Part shown: positions 21,701-32,689 of the stretch, one piece after another
Layout: every line of letters begins with the position of its first letter
How positions within the stretch are numbered: the stretch's first letter is position 1
DNA from: Meconema thalassinum
Taxonomy: Eukaryota; Arthropoda; Insecta; Orthoptera; Tettigoniidae
Reading direction: 5' to 3'
NCBI GenBank assembly: GCA_946902985.2
Contig: OX336390.1
Location: 525,778,861-525,842,860, forward strand
DNA length: 64,000 nt
Program-made: the position numbers and the translations under genes
Notes under the pieces: generated by a model
Databases searched by the model: none
Told to the model about the DNA's origin: nothing
Seen by the model: the letters and a program-made list of their open reading frames with translations, nothing else

Positions 21701-22290
21701 ATATTAGACTAAGAAACATCCACTATTCCAGTATTGTATTTTCATCACTGTATTGATGATGAATGATAGCCTTAAGCTATTAGGACATGTAAAGTACAGA
21801 TTGTGACAGAAGTCAATATAGTCTAGTTCTATTTAAATATCTTAAGACAATGTCGTTAACTCAGTGAGTAATAATACCCTGAGATATCATAACCCCATAT
21901 TAGACTAACATTAACGGAATTGAAAACGAAATGTAGATACAGTATCTGCAACGTATCAGAAGTTATTTAGGATGACTAAGATTAGATACGGTAAATGTGA
22001 ACAAATATCAAGCGCCAGGCTAGCATGTTGAACATGGAGCCTATTGTTCTTTGCCGATGAATATGGCAGGCACTTGTCAACAGAGGGTTGTAAGTAAAGC
22101 CCATCATTATGAGCAGCTATTGAAGATGTGTTGATCTGTGACAGCTTGCAGCTGTTGGGGCAGGAGAGTAGGGAGGGACAGGTGTCCAGGCGAGCTGCAG
22201 GTACCCTACCACTTGACTCTCTCTGCTGCTGCTTGCTAGTAGCTACTGGTGGAATTAAATAAATATTCTTCCCCGACTATTTAATTTCTA

Positions 22291-22795
22291 GTTGGTTGGT
22301 TCCTCAGTTTAGGGGCTGCGACAACGCGGTCATGTAGCCCCGTGTACTTTGGATGTGTGTAGAATCTGTCTGATAACTGGTGTTAATTGTGATGACTGTA
22401 TTAGTGTGTTTTATCTGTTTTTAATGCAGGCATTGAATTTCAAGTAGTTTCTACTTTTGCCGCCAAACGCCACCGACAACGACTACTAGGTCAAGTTCAG
22501 GACTTAGCTACTAGACGCCACCTCAGTCAGCTCGTGGCGACGAACGTTGGAACCTTAAGAACGATGTTCAAATTTTTAACCTATAATTTAGCTTCACACA
22601 GGTGTAATTAGTGGAATGTTCTTTAACATGCCATAAATCTATGACATGGACCCGCTGGCTTTACTTCCCCTCCGAAGGAAGGCATACTGAGGGACTTTTA
22701 ACGCTCTTAATCATCCGACGACTTCGGCCGGGTTTGAACCCGCGATCTTGGGCATAGAAGCTCAGCATGCTACCAACTACGCCACCGAAGCCGCT
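22291..22795 (-). mobile_element. SINE-B full-length copy with 13-bp TSD
   Basis: Perfect duplications TATTTAATTTCTA at 22278-22290 and 22796-22808 define a 505-bp insert. In reverse the head is GCGGCTTCGGTGGCGTAG with box B GGGTTCAAACCCGGCC; the body includes GAAGTAAAGCCAGCGGG and ATGTCATAGATTTATGGC. The last about 140 bp (ATCAGACAGATTCTACACAC, GGGGCTACATGACCGCG, CCTAAACTGAGGAACCAA) is the tail also used by SINE-C. Confidence 0.92.
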
Positions 22796-22927
22796 TATTT
22801 AATTTCTAACAAAGCAAATACACAACAGTTTGATTTTGAGCGTTTTGTCGTAATATAATTGGATCAGTTAACTTAAAAATTACCTCACAGTGCATTATTA
22901 TTGTTATTATTACTAATAATAATAGAA

Positions 22928-23005
22928 GTAAGGAAACTTGTAGTTTTACGTGACCGTTAATCTCGCGATCATGAGACACGTGACCTCCATCCTTCCGTAT
23001 ATAGG
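22928..23005 (-). mobile_element. SINE-E 3' fragment
   Basis: GGAAACTTGTAGTTTTACGT, then GACCGTTAATCTCGCGATCA, match the 3' part of SINE-E. The head is absent. Confidence 0.75.
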
Positions 23006-23254
23006 AAACTACGGAGCGGGGATTAATAAATTGATGCAATAAACGGTTATGTTCAGACATAAATAACCAACCAGTGCAGCTCAGTGCGTTGGTGCCCCAA
23101 GTCAAGGTGCCACACTATTTGTAGACTCAGGATACGAATGAGTTCGAAACACATAGTTAGCCGTCCTTGAAATAGTCTACAGTGATTTCCTGTTTTCAAA
23201 ACCACGGCTTCTCTCCACTTAGGCCTATATCATATTGTTTGTGTTTTTTGAGGG

Positions 23255-23955
23255 GAGAAATATATAGGTCATCTGCCCCTACTGGTTTGGGTATTAATGG
23301 AAATGATGATGAAATGACAAATACAAACCAACTAACTACTGACTTGCTCCTAACTTACGCACTGAAATATAGAAGGGGAAAAAATATAGGAAACAGTGAA
23401 ATGGAAAGCACAGAAAATGAATGCCCTCAACCTTCGAAGAAAGGCCTCGGGAAGCAGTAGAGCCATGAACGGCAGATGGGAAAGGTAAATAGGAAAAGGT
23501 CCGCTAAAAAGTCAATGGAAAGAGGGGAAATTGGACCCAGCTCAGGAATTCCCCGGGGTCACCAACTCCCGAACTCACCAACCGTGAGCCATTTGGGGTG
23601 TAGCACTATCCAGGGAGCACCATAAGAGGTGAGCTACACACACCCTTCCTCGTTTAGGGCCTTGTGTAGAAGGCAGGAGATAACATGAAAAGATAAGAAG
23701 AAGTCTGACCCTTCGAACAATGACGGTATAAGCAAATATGAGACTAGGACAAAGGCGGTAAAATGAAGGATACCCTAGACCTCGGATGCCCTAATACCGT
23801 CGGAGACGAACGGAAACAAGAGTTGGCCAAGGGAGGTTGACAGGAAAGGTGACAAAGAGGAGAATGTCTAAGTAGAAGCAATGCCGACTTAGCTGGGTTC
23901 CCATGGTCATCAAACCACGTCCCACTGGCTGTGAGCCCCTCTCAGAGAGGTTGGC
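23255..23955 (+). repeat. Unclassified dispersed repeat K, copy 2
   Basis: A short K-type head motif (TAGGTCATCTGCCCCTAC) at 23265-23283 precedes the 490-bp block at 23465-23955 that aligns with 925-1415. Between them lies a purine-rich stretch with an open frame (23182-23460) that has no recognisable domain. The association of head and body in one copy suggests a single element of at least 700 bp. Confidence 0.6.
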
Positions 23956-24544
23956 TGCAAGAAAGGGATACGGCCGTAAAAACCATCCACCACATCGGAC
24001 TCATCTCACCTTACCCGTAGAAACGGGAATAATAAGGGGTGGATATTCATAATAACAGAGAGCATTTTGTTGTGCCACACGTCTTCAAAGAGGCACGTGA
24101 CGTGTTCCAGTTTCTAGCAGCCAACAATGGGAATACGGCAACACCTTTGATGATTCTCGAATAAAAGAAGCGTGCTCAGTGGGAGATGATAGACCGCCCC
24201 CTCTTCTCTCTCATTATGACCTCCTTAGCAACACCGACAGCTGCTTATCGGCTTCTCAAAACGAAAATAATAATAATAATAATAAAAGAGGAAATGATAA
24301 ATCATCTGGCATGTGTCTCATTAACCAGCGGCTTCAAATTCCCTTCCTCATTCTATTTCACTACAAAGAACTAAAGGTTGTTACAATCATGCAGAGTACC
24401 TGCATTTAAAGTTTTTGTTCTCATGAAAATGAACCACACAGTATGCCTCAAAAGTAAATTCATGCGAACCCACCTTTCCAGCTGTCCAAGTGAGAGTGAT
24501 TGCACCCTGTTCTAATCCCCATAAAATTGTCTGACTCGTTGCTA

Positions 24545-24817
24545 GGTATTTTTGTCTGTCACCGCGTAGGCCTGTGTTCGATTCCCGGCTCTGCCAAGAA
24601 ATTTAAATCTGAGCTAGAATGGGGTTCACTCAGCCTCGTGAGACAAAAATGAGAAAAGGCGGGTTCGATTCCTACCTCAACTATTCTGGAAGTAGTTTTC
24701 TTACTTCTACTTCAGGCAAATGCCGGGATGGTTCCTAACTTAAGGCCACGGCTGATTCCTACCCAAATCCTACCTCAATTACTGTACAAATACACACATT
24801 ATTACAGACTTCACAGT
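24545..24817 (+). mobile_element. SINE-C, 5' portion of a copy split by SINE-B
   Basis: Head GTCTGTCACCGCGTAGGCC, box B GTTCGATTCCCGGCTCTGCC, the core TGGGGTTCACTCAGCCTCGT and the GCAAATGCCGGGATGG block run up to ACAGACTTCACAGT, where SINE-B is inserted. The remainder resumes at 25331. Confidence 0.9.
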
Positions 24818-25330
24818 GGCGGCTTCGGTGGCGTGGTCGGTAGCATGCTGAGCTTCTATGCCCAAGATCGCGGGTTCAAACCCGGCCGGAGCCGTCGGAT
24901 TTTTAAGAGCGTTAAAAATACCTCAGTATGCGTACCTTCGGAGGGGAAGTAAAGCCGGCGGTCCCATGTCATAGATTTATGGCATGTTAAAGAACCTTCC
25001 ACTAATTGCAACTGTGTGAAGCTAAATTGGATAGGTTAAGAATGCAAACAACGCTCTTAGGTTTCTACGTTCGTTGCCAAGAGCCGACTGCGGTGGCGTC
25101 TAGTAGCTAAGTTCTGAACTTGGCCTAGTAGTCGTTGACGGTGGCGCTTGGCGGCAAAAGTAGGAACTACTTGAAAAATTCTAAGTTGCAGTACTTAGAT
25201 TAAAAAACAGATAACACGCACTAATACAGTCATCACTATTAACACCGGTTATCAGACAGATTCTACACACACCCAAAGTACACGGGGCTACATGACCGCG
25301 TTGTGGCAGTCCCTAAACTTAAGAACCAAC
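24818..25330 (+). mobile_element. SINE-B full-length copy nested in SINE-C, 13-bp TSD
   Basis: The duplications CAGACTTCACAGT at 24805-24817 and 25331-25343 are perfect and set a 513-bp insert. It starts GGCGGCTTCGGTGGCGTGG, has box B GGGTTCAAACCCGGCC, and ends with the C-type tail (ATCAGACAGATTCTACACAC, GGGGCTACATGACCGCGTTG, CCTAAACTTAAGAACCAAC). Together with the 22-kb copy it shows that this tail belongs to SINE-B itself. Confidence 0.94.
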
Positions 25331-25425
25331 CAGACTTCACAGTAACACAGGTTATCAGACAAATTCTACACACACCCAAGTACAGGAGGCTGCATGTCTG
25401 AAAGAAACAACAGAAACAACAAAAA
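25331..25425 (+). mobile_element. SINE-C, 3' portion of the split copy
   Basis: It continues the SINE-C copy after the nested SINE-B: ACAGGTTATCAGACAAATTC, CACACCCAAGTACAGGAGG, ending AAACAACAGAAACAACA. Confidence 0.88.
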
Positions 25426-25582
25426 TGGAGGATATAATTCAACTTAAAGTAGTAATATCCTTACTATCGATTCAAAGTTTTCAAGGTGCACCATGTTCAC
25501 TCTAATCCTCAAGGTCGATTTTCAGGAACATCACAATACAGACAGCAAGAAATAATTGAAATAATACAGTATTTTTATTTAG

Positions 25583-25972
25583 TTGTTGATTCCTTAGGGG
25601 CTTTGCAACATCGTAGTCATGTAACCCCGTGTATTTGGGCGTGTGTCAAATTTGTCTGATAACTTGTGCTATTGTGATGGTTGTATTAGAGTATGGTATG
25701 TATTTGTAATTCAAATATGCATTGGGAAGGTGGCGGCCGTGGCCTGAAGTTAGGAACCATCCCAGCATTTGCATAGGGTAGAAGTGGGACACCACGGAAA
25801 ACCACCTCCAGGATTGTTCACGTAGGAATCGAACCCACCTCTTCTCAGTTTTGCCTCACGAGACTGAGTGTACCCGGTTCCAGCCCACAGGACAGAATTA
25901 AATTTCTTGGCAGAGCCAGGAATCGAACCCGGGCTTCCAGGGTGACAGCCAAGAAAGCCATATTGTTATTTA
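25583..25972 (-). mobile_element. SINE-C full-length copy
   Basis: In reverse it starts at the head (CTTTCTTGGCTGTCACCCTG, box B GGGTTCGATTCCTGGC) and runs through all SINE-C blocks to GGGGTTACATGACTACG and AAGGAATCAACAA. Flanks TATTTTTATTTAG (25570-25582) and TATTGTTATTTAG (about 25961-25973) are 12/13 identical and are probably the target duplication. Confidence 0.88.
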
Positions 25973-25989
25973 GACTTGATCCATGGCCA

Positions 25990-26037
25990 TTATTATTATT
26001 ATTATTATTATCATTATTATTATTATTACTATTACTA
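25990..26037. repeat. (ATT)n microsatellite, interrupted
   Basis: ATT units with a few substitutions, lying between SINE-C and the retroposon at 26043. Confidence 0.95.
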
Positions 26038-26042
26038 TACCG

Positions 26043-26345
26043 ACAGTGGTGCTACGCTGGCTAAAGCACAGCGTTAGGTCATGGAGTCAAGCACTCCGCT
26101 GACTCGGTAGATGCGTGCGTTCGAGCGCCACCGTCGGCCGTCCTTGAAATGATTTTCCGTGGTTTCCCCATTTTTAACACCAGGCATTTGCTGGAACAGT
26201 GCCTTCTGACAGGCCACGGCCGCTTCCTTCCACATCCTTGCCCAGTTTCATTGATCTTCATCTATTCCAGCTCTCATCCCGGCGCACTGGTCGGCCACAG
26301 GCGTCGACTAGAAAGATCTGCACTCGGCCTTTCAGGTGCTCACAT
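26043..26345 (+). mobile_element. SINE-G candidate
   Basis: GCTACGCTGGCTAAAGCACA (box A-like) and GCGTTCGAGCGCCACC (box B-like) are followed by TTTTCCGTGGTTTCCCC, a block also used by SINE-F and SINE-C, then CAGGCCACGGCCGCTTCCTT and a distinct 3' half. Only one copy is present here, so the boundaries are approximate. Confidence 0.6.
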
Positions 26346-26388
26346 GACAAAAATTATTATTATTAGTCTATTCTTACCGTATCTTACC

Positions 26389-28195
26389 AACAGGAAGTGT
26401 ACTGGCATGTAAACTGTGCGATGAAAGGTTGACGGTAAGATTAACAGCAGGAAGTGGAAGTAAACTGTGCGATGGCAGGTTGACGGTAAAATTAACAACA
26501 GTAAGTGCATATAAACTGTGCGATGAAAGGTTGACGGTAAAATTAACAACAGAAAGTGCACATAAACTGTGCGATGAAAGGTTGACGGTAAAATTAACAA
26601 CAGAAAGTGTATGTAAACTGTGCGATGAAAGGTTGAAGGTAAAATCAACAACAGAAAGTGGATGTAAACTGTGCGATGAAAGGTTGACGGTAAGATTAAC
26701 AAGAGAAAGTGTATGTAAACTGTGCGATGAAAGGTTGACGGTAAAATTAACAACAGAAAGTGGATGTAAACTGTGCGATGAAAGGTTGACGGTAAAATAA
26801 ACAGCAGAAAGTGGATGTAAACTGTGCGATGATAGGTTGACGGTAAAATTAACAACAGAAAGTGTATGTAAACTGTGCGATGAAAGGTTGAAGGTAAAAT
26901 CAACAACAGAAAGTGGATGTAAACTATGCGGTGAAAGGTTGACGGTAAAATTAACAACAGTAAGTGGATGTAAACTGTGCGATGAAAGGTTGACGGTAAA
27001 ATTAACAACAGAAAGTGCACATAAACTGTGCGATGAAAGGTTGACGGTAAGATTAACAACAGAAAGTGCACATAAACTGTGCGATGAAAGGTTGACGGTA
27101 AAATTAACAACAGAAAGCGGATGTAAACTGTGCGATGAAAGGTTGACGGTAAAATTAACAACAGAAAGTGAATGTAAACTGTGCGATGAAAGGTTGACGG
27201 TAAAATAAACAGCAGAAAGTGGATGTAAACTGTGCGATGATAGGTTGACGGTAAAATTAACAACAGAAAGTGTATGTAAACTGTGCGATGAAAGGTTGAA
27301 GGTAAAATCAACAACAGAAAGTGGATGTAAACTATGCGATGAAAGGTTGACGGTAAAATTAACAACAGTAAGTGGATGTAAACTGTGCGATGAAAGGTTG
27401 ACGGTAAAATTAACAACAGAAAGTGTATGTAAACTGTGCGATGAAAGGTTGAAGGTAAAATCAACAGCAGAAAGTGGATGTAAACTGTGCGATGAAAGGT
27501 TGACGGTAAGATTAACAACAGAAAGTGCACATAAACTGTGCGATGAAAGGTTGACGGTAAAATTAACAACAGAAAGCGGATGTAAACTGTGCGATGAAAG
27601 GTTGACGGTAAAATTAACAACAGAAAGTGAATGTAAACTGTGCGATGAAAGGTTGACGGTAAAATAAACAGCAGAAAGTGGATGTAAACTGTGCGATGAT
27701 AGGTTGACGGTAAAATTAACAACAGAAAGTGTATGTAAACTGTGCGATGAAAGGTTGAAGGTAAAATCAACAACAGAAAGTGGATGTAAACTATGCGATG
27801 AAAGGTTGACGGTAAAATTAACAACAGTAAGTGGATGTAAACTGTGCGATGAAAGGTTGACGGTAAAATTAACAACAGAAAGTGTATGTAAACTGTGCGA
27901 TGAAAGGTTGAAGGTAAAATCAACAGCAGAAAGTGGATGTAAACTGTGCGATGAAAGGTTGACGGTAAAATTAACAACAGAAAGTGTATGTAAACTGTGC
28001 AATGAAAGGTTGAAGGTAAAATCAACATCAGAAAGTGGATGTAAACTGTGCGATGAAAGGTTGACGGTAAAATTAACAACAGAAAGTGAATGAAAACTGT
28101 GCGATGAAAGGTTTACGGTAAGATTAACAACAGAAAGTGGAGGTTAACTTTGCTATCAAAGGTTGACCATTACCTTATCAACAGGAAGTGCGTGC
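26389..28195. repeat. 51-bp satellite array, about 35 units, with higher-order structure
   Basis: The unit is close to GTAAACTGTGCGATGAAAGG, TTGACGGTAAAATTAACAAC, AGAAAGTGTAT. Variant combinations recur as blocks: the marker pair AAATAAACAGCAG plus GATGATAGG occurs near 26795, 27203 and 27662, giving higher-order periods of 408 bp (8 units) and 459 bp (9 units). Outer units are degenerate. Because 51 is a multiple of 3, frames stay open for up to 579 codons on the minus strand and in shorter runs on the plus strand. These are arithmetic by-products; no start context or domain supports translation. Confidence 0.95.
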
Positions 28196-28199
28196 AAAT

Positions 28200-29260
28200 T
28201 GTTAACTTACCAAGAAAATAATCATAATAAGATCTGATATAAAGCCCTTTACTGGGCAAGTGAGTAATCTCTGAAGATCTTCTTCTTCCTGGGTCAATAA
28301 CTTTGATAATATGCTGAACCTCTACATTGCTCAATGATGCGTTCACGTAACCGCAAGCACGTTATTATGATCCAAAAGCTAATTGAGACAGCGTTACAGC
28401 GGATACCGCATCACTATCCCGCCTAACTGTATCACATCCTGCTTGTTTCAATATCTTCCTTTTGATCCTCTTTGCCCTGCAGTATTGTGAGTGGGTGTGC
28501 GTGAACCCTACTGGACCCCAAAAAGTGCAAGTGGCAAAGATAAACATGAGGGGGAAGCAGCCAAGCAAGCAAGCAAGCAGGTAGAAAGAAAGAACTGTTA
28601 GTTTTTGTTGAAGCCCTGGTCCCGTTAGGCTGACTAGAGAGGGTGTAGGCAGGTGGGCGAACAACTCAGATACAGAGCGACCGTTCCGTTAGGCCATAAG
28701 CACCTTCCATAATGGGAGTCAGCCCTGCACGGCCTTCTTCCTTCCTACCGTCATTGTTCTCTGTATACTCACATTCTTTCTCGAAAACCACACGCCTCTT
28801 TCAAACCAACAGAGGAGATAAGGAGGCAATAAAATAAGAATGAATACAAGAGGCATGAATATAGTTTTATGTATAAGGTGATTAAATGAGCCTCAATGGA
28901 AAGGACAATATATGGTCTTGAACGCTGTTGAAAGCAATAAAACCTGCTTAAATCAGTCTTAATATTAACATGTGGTGCTGTGTAAAGTACTACTTTGTAT
29001 AACACAAACGTGACAGTGCATTTATTCTCTTGGTACAGTGTACAGTACATATTCGGTTACAATGAATTTGCATGATTCATAATTTGATATTTATCCCTCC
29101 CTATATTATTCTGCTAAGGTCCCATTCCAGTTTTGTACCGAAAATAAGGTCCCATTAACAACAACCTACACATATGGGGTACCTACAGGTTCAGCATAAC
29201 CCAATGCGTAAGCGAAACGCACTCACTTACTCTTTAAATGCCTCACAATTAAATAAATAC
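28200..29260. other. No recognised gene
   Basis: Unique-looking sequence. Minus-strand frames at 28365-28664 and 28769-29050 have no recognisable domain. A (CAAG)n run of about five units lies near 28559-28579. Confidence 0.4.
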
Positions 29261-29261
29261 C

Positions 29262-29440
29262 AAAAGTTTGGTGCTCTTCAGTCGGTCAACACGAATGCTA
29301 GTGTATTTATTAATCTTATGTAATTTATTTCAGGATCAGGGCATAACCCAGCTCTATTTGGGTACATTCGTGTTGACCGACTGAAAAGCACCAAACTTTT
29401 GTTTACTTAGGCAACACTGAAAAATGGCTTCAAACCTCAT
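29262..29440 (+). mobile_element. Hairpin MITE-like element M, copy 2
   Basis: CAAAAGTTTGGTGCTCTTCA and GTCGGTCAACACGAATG at 29260-29296 are repeated inverted as CATTCGTGTTGACCGACTGA and AAAGCACCAAACTTTTG at 29366-29402. The extension AGGCAACACTGAAAAATGG (about 29410-29428) is shared with the copies at 5.2 kb and 62.7 kb. The loop is only about 70 bp. Confidence 0.8.
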
Positions 29441-30068
29441 AATAAATAAATACCTTAAAACATGTATATTTACAATGAAATAATGAAAGAATGCAACACG
29501 GTAACCATGGTAACAGAATCTCACAGGTCCATCTATTTCTGTAAGATGCAATGCAATTCCAATTATTACATTACTGTGAAAGTTTCCAGACGGTTATAAG
29601 GTTATCACTGAACCAAATTAAGCTGTAAAATTCATCAATACATACAGTATAATGCGCTAAAGGGGGTCAAGGAGCACTCTAGAATTTTTCACGCAATTTT
29701 TACGTGTGAGTGTGGTAGGAAAGGTCTTCTTCACCCGACTATAAAGGGTCTCCGAAAACCACATTTAAAGGCCCTTAAATTAACGGTGTCTGTGATATTT
29801 CCAGAAAACTAACTTCACTCTGATATACCTATGAAGGAATGACAACCCCTAACCACTGCACCAGTAGCTGAATTGATAAAGTCGGATTATTCATAACAAG
29901 GATAAATCAGCCATAGCATTCATGATTGAGATTTTGCTAAGTGTACTCTTTACAACTGGAATATTCGCGGGCGAAGCCTCGACGGGTAATGCTAGTTGTT
30001 ATTATTATTAGAGTTAGGAAGTTAGCTACTTTCACTTAAGTAGCGACACATTGTTGAACAAAGAGGTT
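29441..30068. other. No recognised feature
   Basis: Unique-looking, AT-rich. A minus-strand frame of 65 codons (29354-29551) overlaps the hairpin element's end and has no recognisable similarity. Confidence 0.45.
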
Positions 30069-30072
30069 TTAA

Positions 30073-30703
30073 CCCTTGAGAACCGGCGTGAAAAAATATA
30101 ACACGAGGACTGGCGCCGAGTCATTTTGACCCATGGTGTGTCGCTCCCTTTCTGTCGTAGTTGTACGTATTTTAATGAAGTTAGTTTACACCTGGTGCCC
30201 TCCTAAGAACTATTCCCAATACAAAATGAGGTTTATTTATATTTTTCAAATTTAACAACGCAGAGAAATGAGAATAATTTTCGTAACAGTATATTTATTG
30301 GCCTTGACAGAGGGGGAAAAGCAGTCATCTCAATTTTCTTTAACAAATGAATTGATGACCATGGTGTTCCTAGACCCTAAACATGGATCAAAATGAACGT
30401 GAGCTATGTGATTGTACTGCACCAAAATAGGTAGATTTTCACCTTAATGGCATTGTCCCGACTAACGTAAGCCGAAAATTGTCACGCAAGGACTGGCGCC
30501 ATGGGTAAATCTGACCCGACCGTAAATAAAATAGAAATAACTTGAGTGTTCCAAAAGCTATGGAAATGTTTCTTTTGCACGGCGAAGTTTTAGGCTAGGA
30601 AGGTAGGTACAGTAAACGACAGGAAATAAGGGCTGACAAAAGCGAAAATGTAGACGATATTTAAGCCTCGGGTCAGAAATACCCAAGCGCCAGTCCTCGC
30701 GGT
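30073..30703. mobile_element. PiggyBac-like non-autonomous element (candidate)
   Basis: The left end is TTAA followed by CCCTTGAGAACCGGCG. Near the right end TTAA follows GCGCCAGTCCTCGCGG. A motif (ACGAGGACTGGCGCC, then TCATTTTGACCC) occurs near 30102-30135, recurs in direct orientation near 30484-30520 (AAGGACTGGCGCCATGGG, TCTGACCC), and is inverted near 30667-30700. TTAA sites and CCCTT-type ends are typical of piggyBac-like elements; no transposase frame remains. The two ends are not perfect inverted copies. Confidence 0.4.
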
Positions 30704-30949
30704 TTAAGCTGTTGGGTCGGATTGTGTAGGTTGCATTGAGCACTGGCCCACAAACCACTGGATTATGTAAGTTTACACTTCGAGAACATTTCTCTTTACT
30801 CGTGTAACACTTGCTTTAGTAAAACTCCACATTTTCGAGATTTTACACATTGATAGCTGCAAATAAAACGTATCAAATATTATCAAGATCAAACACGAAA
30901 ACGAGTCTCATTTTGCCCAAGCATTTCCCACCCTGCCGCATAAAACGAA

Positions 30950-31195
30950 AGCAAAATATCAGGAACGAAAAAGAAACAAACACAAAAACAAAACAAAAAA
31001 TCTAAAACAATACCAAAGCAGAAAACAACAAACACGAAAACAAAAATGAAAAAAAAAACACAAGGCAAAAACAATAAACCAAAACAAAATTAAAACAAAA
31101 ACAAATAAAACACAAAACAATAACAAGAAACAAAAGCAAAAGAAAAAACAGTCACGAAACCTAAACCAAAAGAGTTAAAGAACAAAAGAAAGCAT
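30950..31195. repeat. A/C-rich low-complexity tract
   Basis: A long run of AAAC/AAAAC-type repeats with almost no T on the plus strand. It creates a minus-strand frame rich in Phe and Val (30889-31074) that should not be taken as a gene. Confidence 0.9.
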
Positions 31196-31339
31196 TTGAA
31201 AGAAATAGTTCTGTCCTATAAAAGCAAGTGAATAAACCTAGTAAAACGCTCTTCACATTTCCGATTTGACTCCGCTCATCCCCCTCCAGGAGCAAATCCT
31301 AGTTACGCCACTGCACTGGCCACATAGATGTAAAGTAGA

Positions 31340-31748
31340 TATTTATTTATTTATTTATTTATCGTATGTCTCTTAATGCCGGGAGTGTCCAAGGACATGT
31401 TCGGCTCGCCAGAGGCTGTAGCTGCTTCTAGCGGACACCCATAGGGTGAGCTACAAGTTCCGTTCAATTTCAAGTAGTCCCAACTTTCGCTACCAGTTGT
31501 CACTGATACCTAGTGGTGAACGTTGGAACTTTGATAGAGCGTTCCATCGAAATCTAACGTAGAAATTTATCTTCACACAAGTTTAGTCTGTGGAAGGATC
31601 TTTTGCATGCCATAAATCTATGACATGGGACCGCCGGCTTTACTTCCCCTTCAAAGGTTGGTATACTGAAGGATTTTAACGCTCTTAAAAAATCCGATGA
31701 CTTCGGGCATAGAAGCTCAGCATGCTACCAACTACGCCACCGAAGCCG
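31340..31748 (-). mobile_element. SINE-B body with J-type tail
   Basis: In reverse: head GCGGCTTCGGTGGCGTAG (box B region deleted), the SINE-B body with GAAGTAAAGCCGGCGGTCCC, then at 31465 it switches to the J block (GAACTTGTAGCTCACCCTA, GCCGAACATGTCC) and ends in a (TAAA)n tail at 31341-31361. This differs from the C-type tail of the two SINE-B copies at 22 and 25 kb. Confidence 0.8.
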
Positions 31749-32283
31749 CATTAGGTAGAGAGTTAAAACGTCAAACCTTTGCTTTAAGTTTTTAGTAACT
31801 TAAGTTTCCATAAGTTTAATTAGTTACTTTGCGTTACTTTAGTTAATTATGTTTATTTTAGACAACCTATTATTACAATGAACTCCATTATTCGGAAGGT
31901 TTTCTTTCATAGAGGAAGATTGCATTGAAAGTGCAGTACGTAGCTGTAAATATATTCTACACGTTTGAATGAACAAGTTAATTAGTAAATAAATGAACAA
32001 ATAAATTAGTTGATTAGTTAATTCATTCATACATAATTTAAGTAAGTAATTAATTCATTAATAATTAAATATAGAAATGAACAAATGAATAAATAATTAT
32101 TAAATAAATACATTAATTAATTAAATTGGCATTTAGTAAAACGTAAATGGTTCAATTCAAATTGTCCTTGGATGGTACGACGAGAGTATCCTAAATACAG
32201 TAGATGCTCCTTAAAGGCCTTTAAATATTCCCCCTAATTTCACAATACGCGTAGTAATATTAATCGGAGAAGAATGGTTTGTT
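31749..32283. other. AT-rich low-complexity DNA
   Basis: Dense TTAATTAA-like and AAATAAATA-like sequence around 31830-32130; no gene or shared repeat recognised. Confidence 0.6.
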
Positions 32284-32284
32284 T

Positions 32285-32685
32285 GTTGTTAACCCATTTA
32301 GGAGCTTGTGATATCACGGTCGTTTAGCCCCGTGTACTTGGGTGTGTATAGGATTTGTCTGATAACTTTTGTTATGGTGGTGTCTCTTGTGGGATATGTC
32401 ATTTTTAATTGAGATTAGGATTGGGAAACAATTGACCGTGGACTTAATGCTGATACATCCCTGCATTTGCCTGGATTTAAAGTGGGAAACAATGGAAGAA
32501 CACATCTAGGTTGGCTGAGATGGAAATCAAACCCATATATTCTCAGTTCTACCTTACAAGGCTGAGTGTACTTCGTTCCTGCCCTCAGATAACAATTAAA
32601 TGTATTGGCAGAGCCGGGAATCGAAAACCAGATCACTGCGGTGATAGCCAAAAATGCTAGCCACTATGCCATGAAGTGGATGGAT
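32285..32685 (-). mobile_element. SINE-C copy with long head
   Basis: Reverse order: TTGTTGTTAACCCATTTAGG tail, GCCCCGTGTACTTGGGTGTG, CATCCCTGCATTTGCCTGG, AAGGCTGAGTGTACTTCG, then the head with GAGCCGGGAATCGAAAACC. The head extends through AAAAATGCTAGCCACTATGC, which shows the box A side clearly (GCATAGTGGCTAGCA in reverse). Confidence 0.88.
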
Positions 32686-32689
32686 AGAC

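Noticed and set aside
26340..28079. A 579-codon open frame that looks like the largest gene in the window
   Set aside because: It is the 51-bp satellite read in a frame kept open because 51 is divisible by 3. Long frames exist on the other frame and strand too, with no domain or codon preference.
26389..28195. CRISPR-like array because of regular repeat spacing
   Set aside because: Whole 51-bp units repeat without unique spacers, and the context is a eukaryotic genome full of SINEs.
30889..31074. Phe/Val-rich frame resembling a membrane peptide
   Set aside because: It is the reverse reading of an A/C-rich low-complexity tract.
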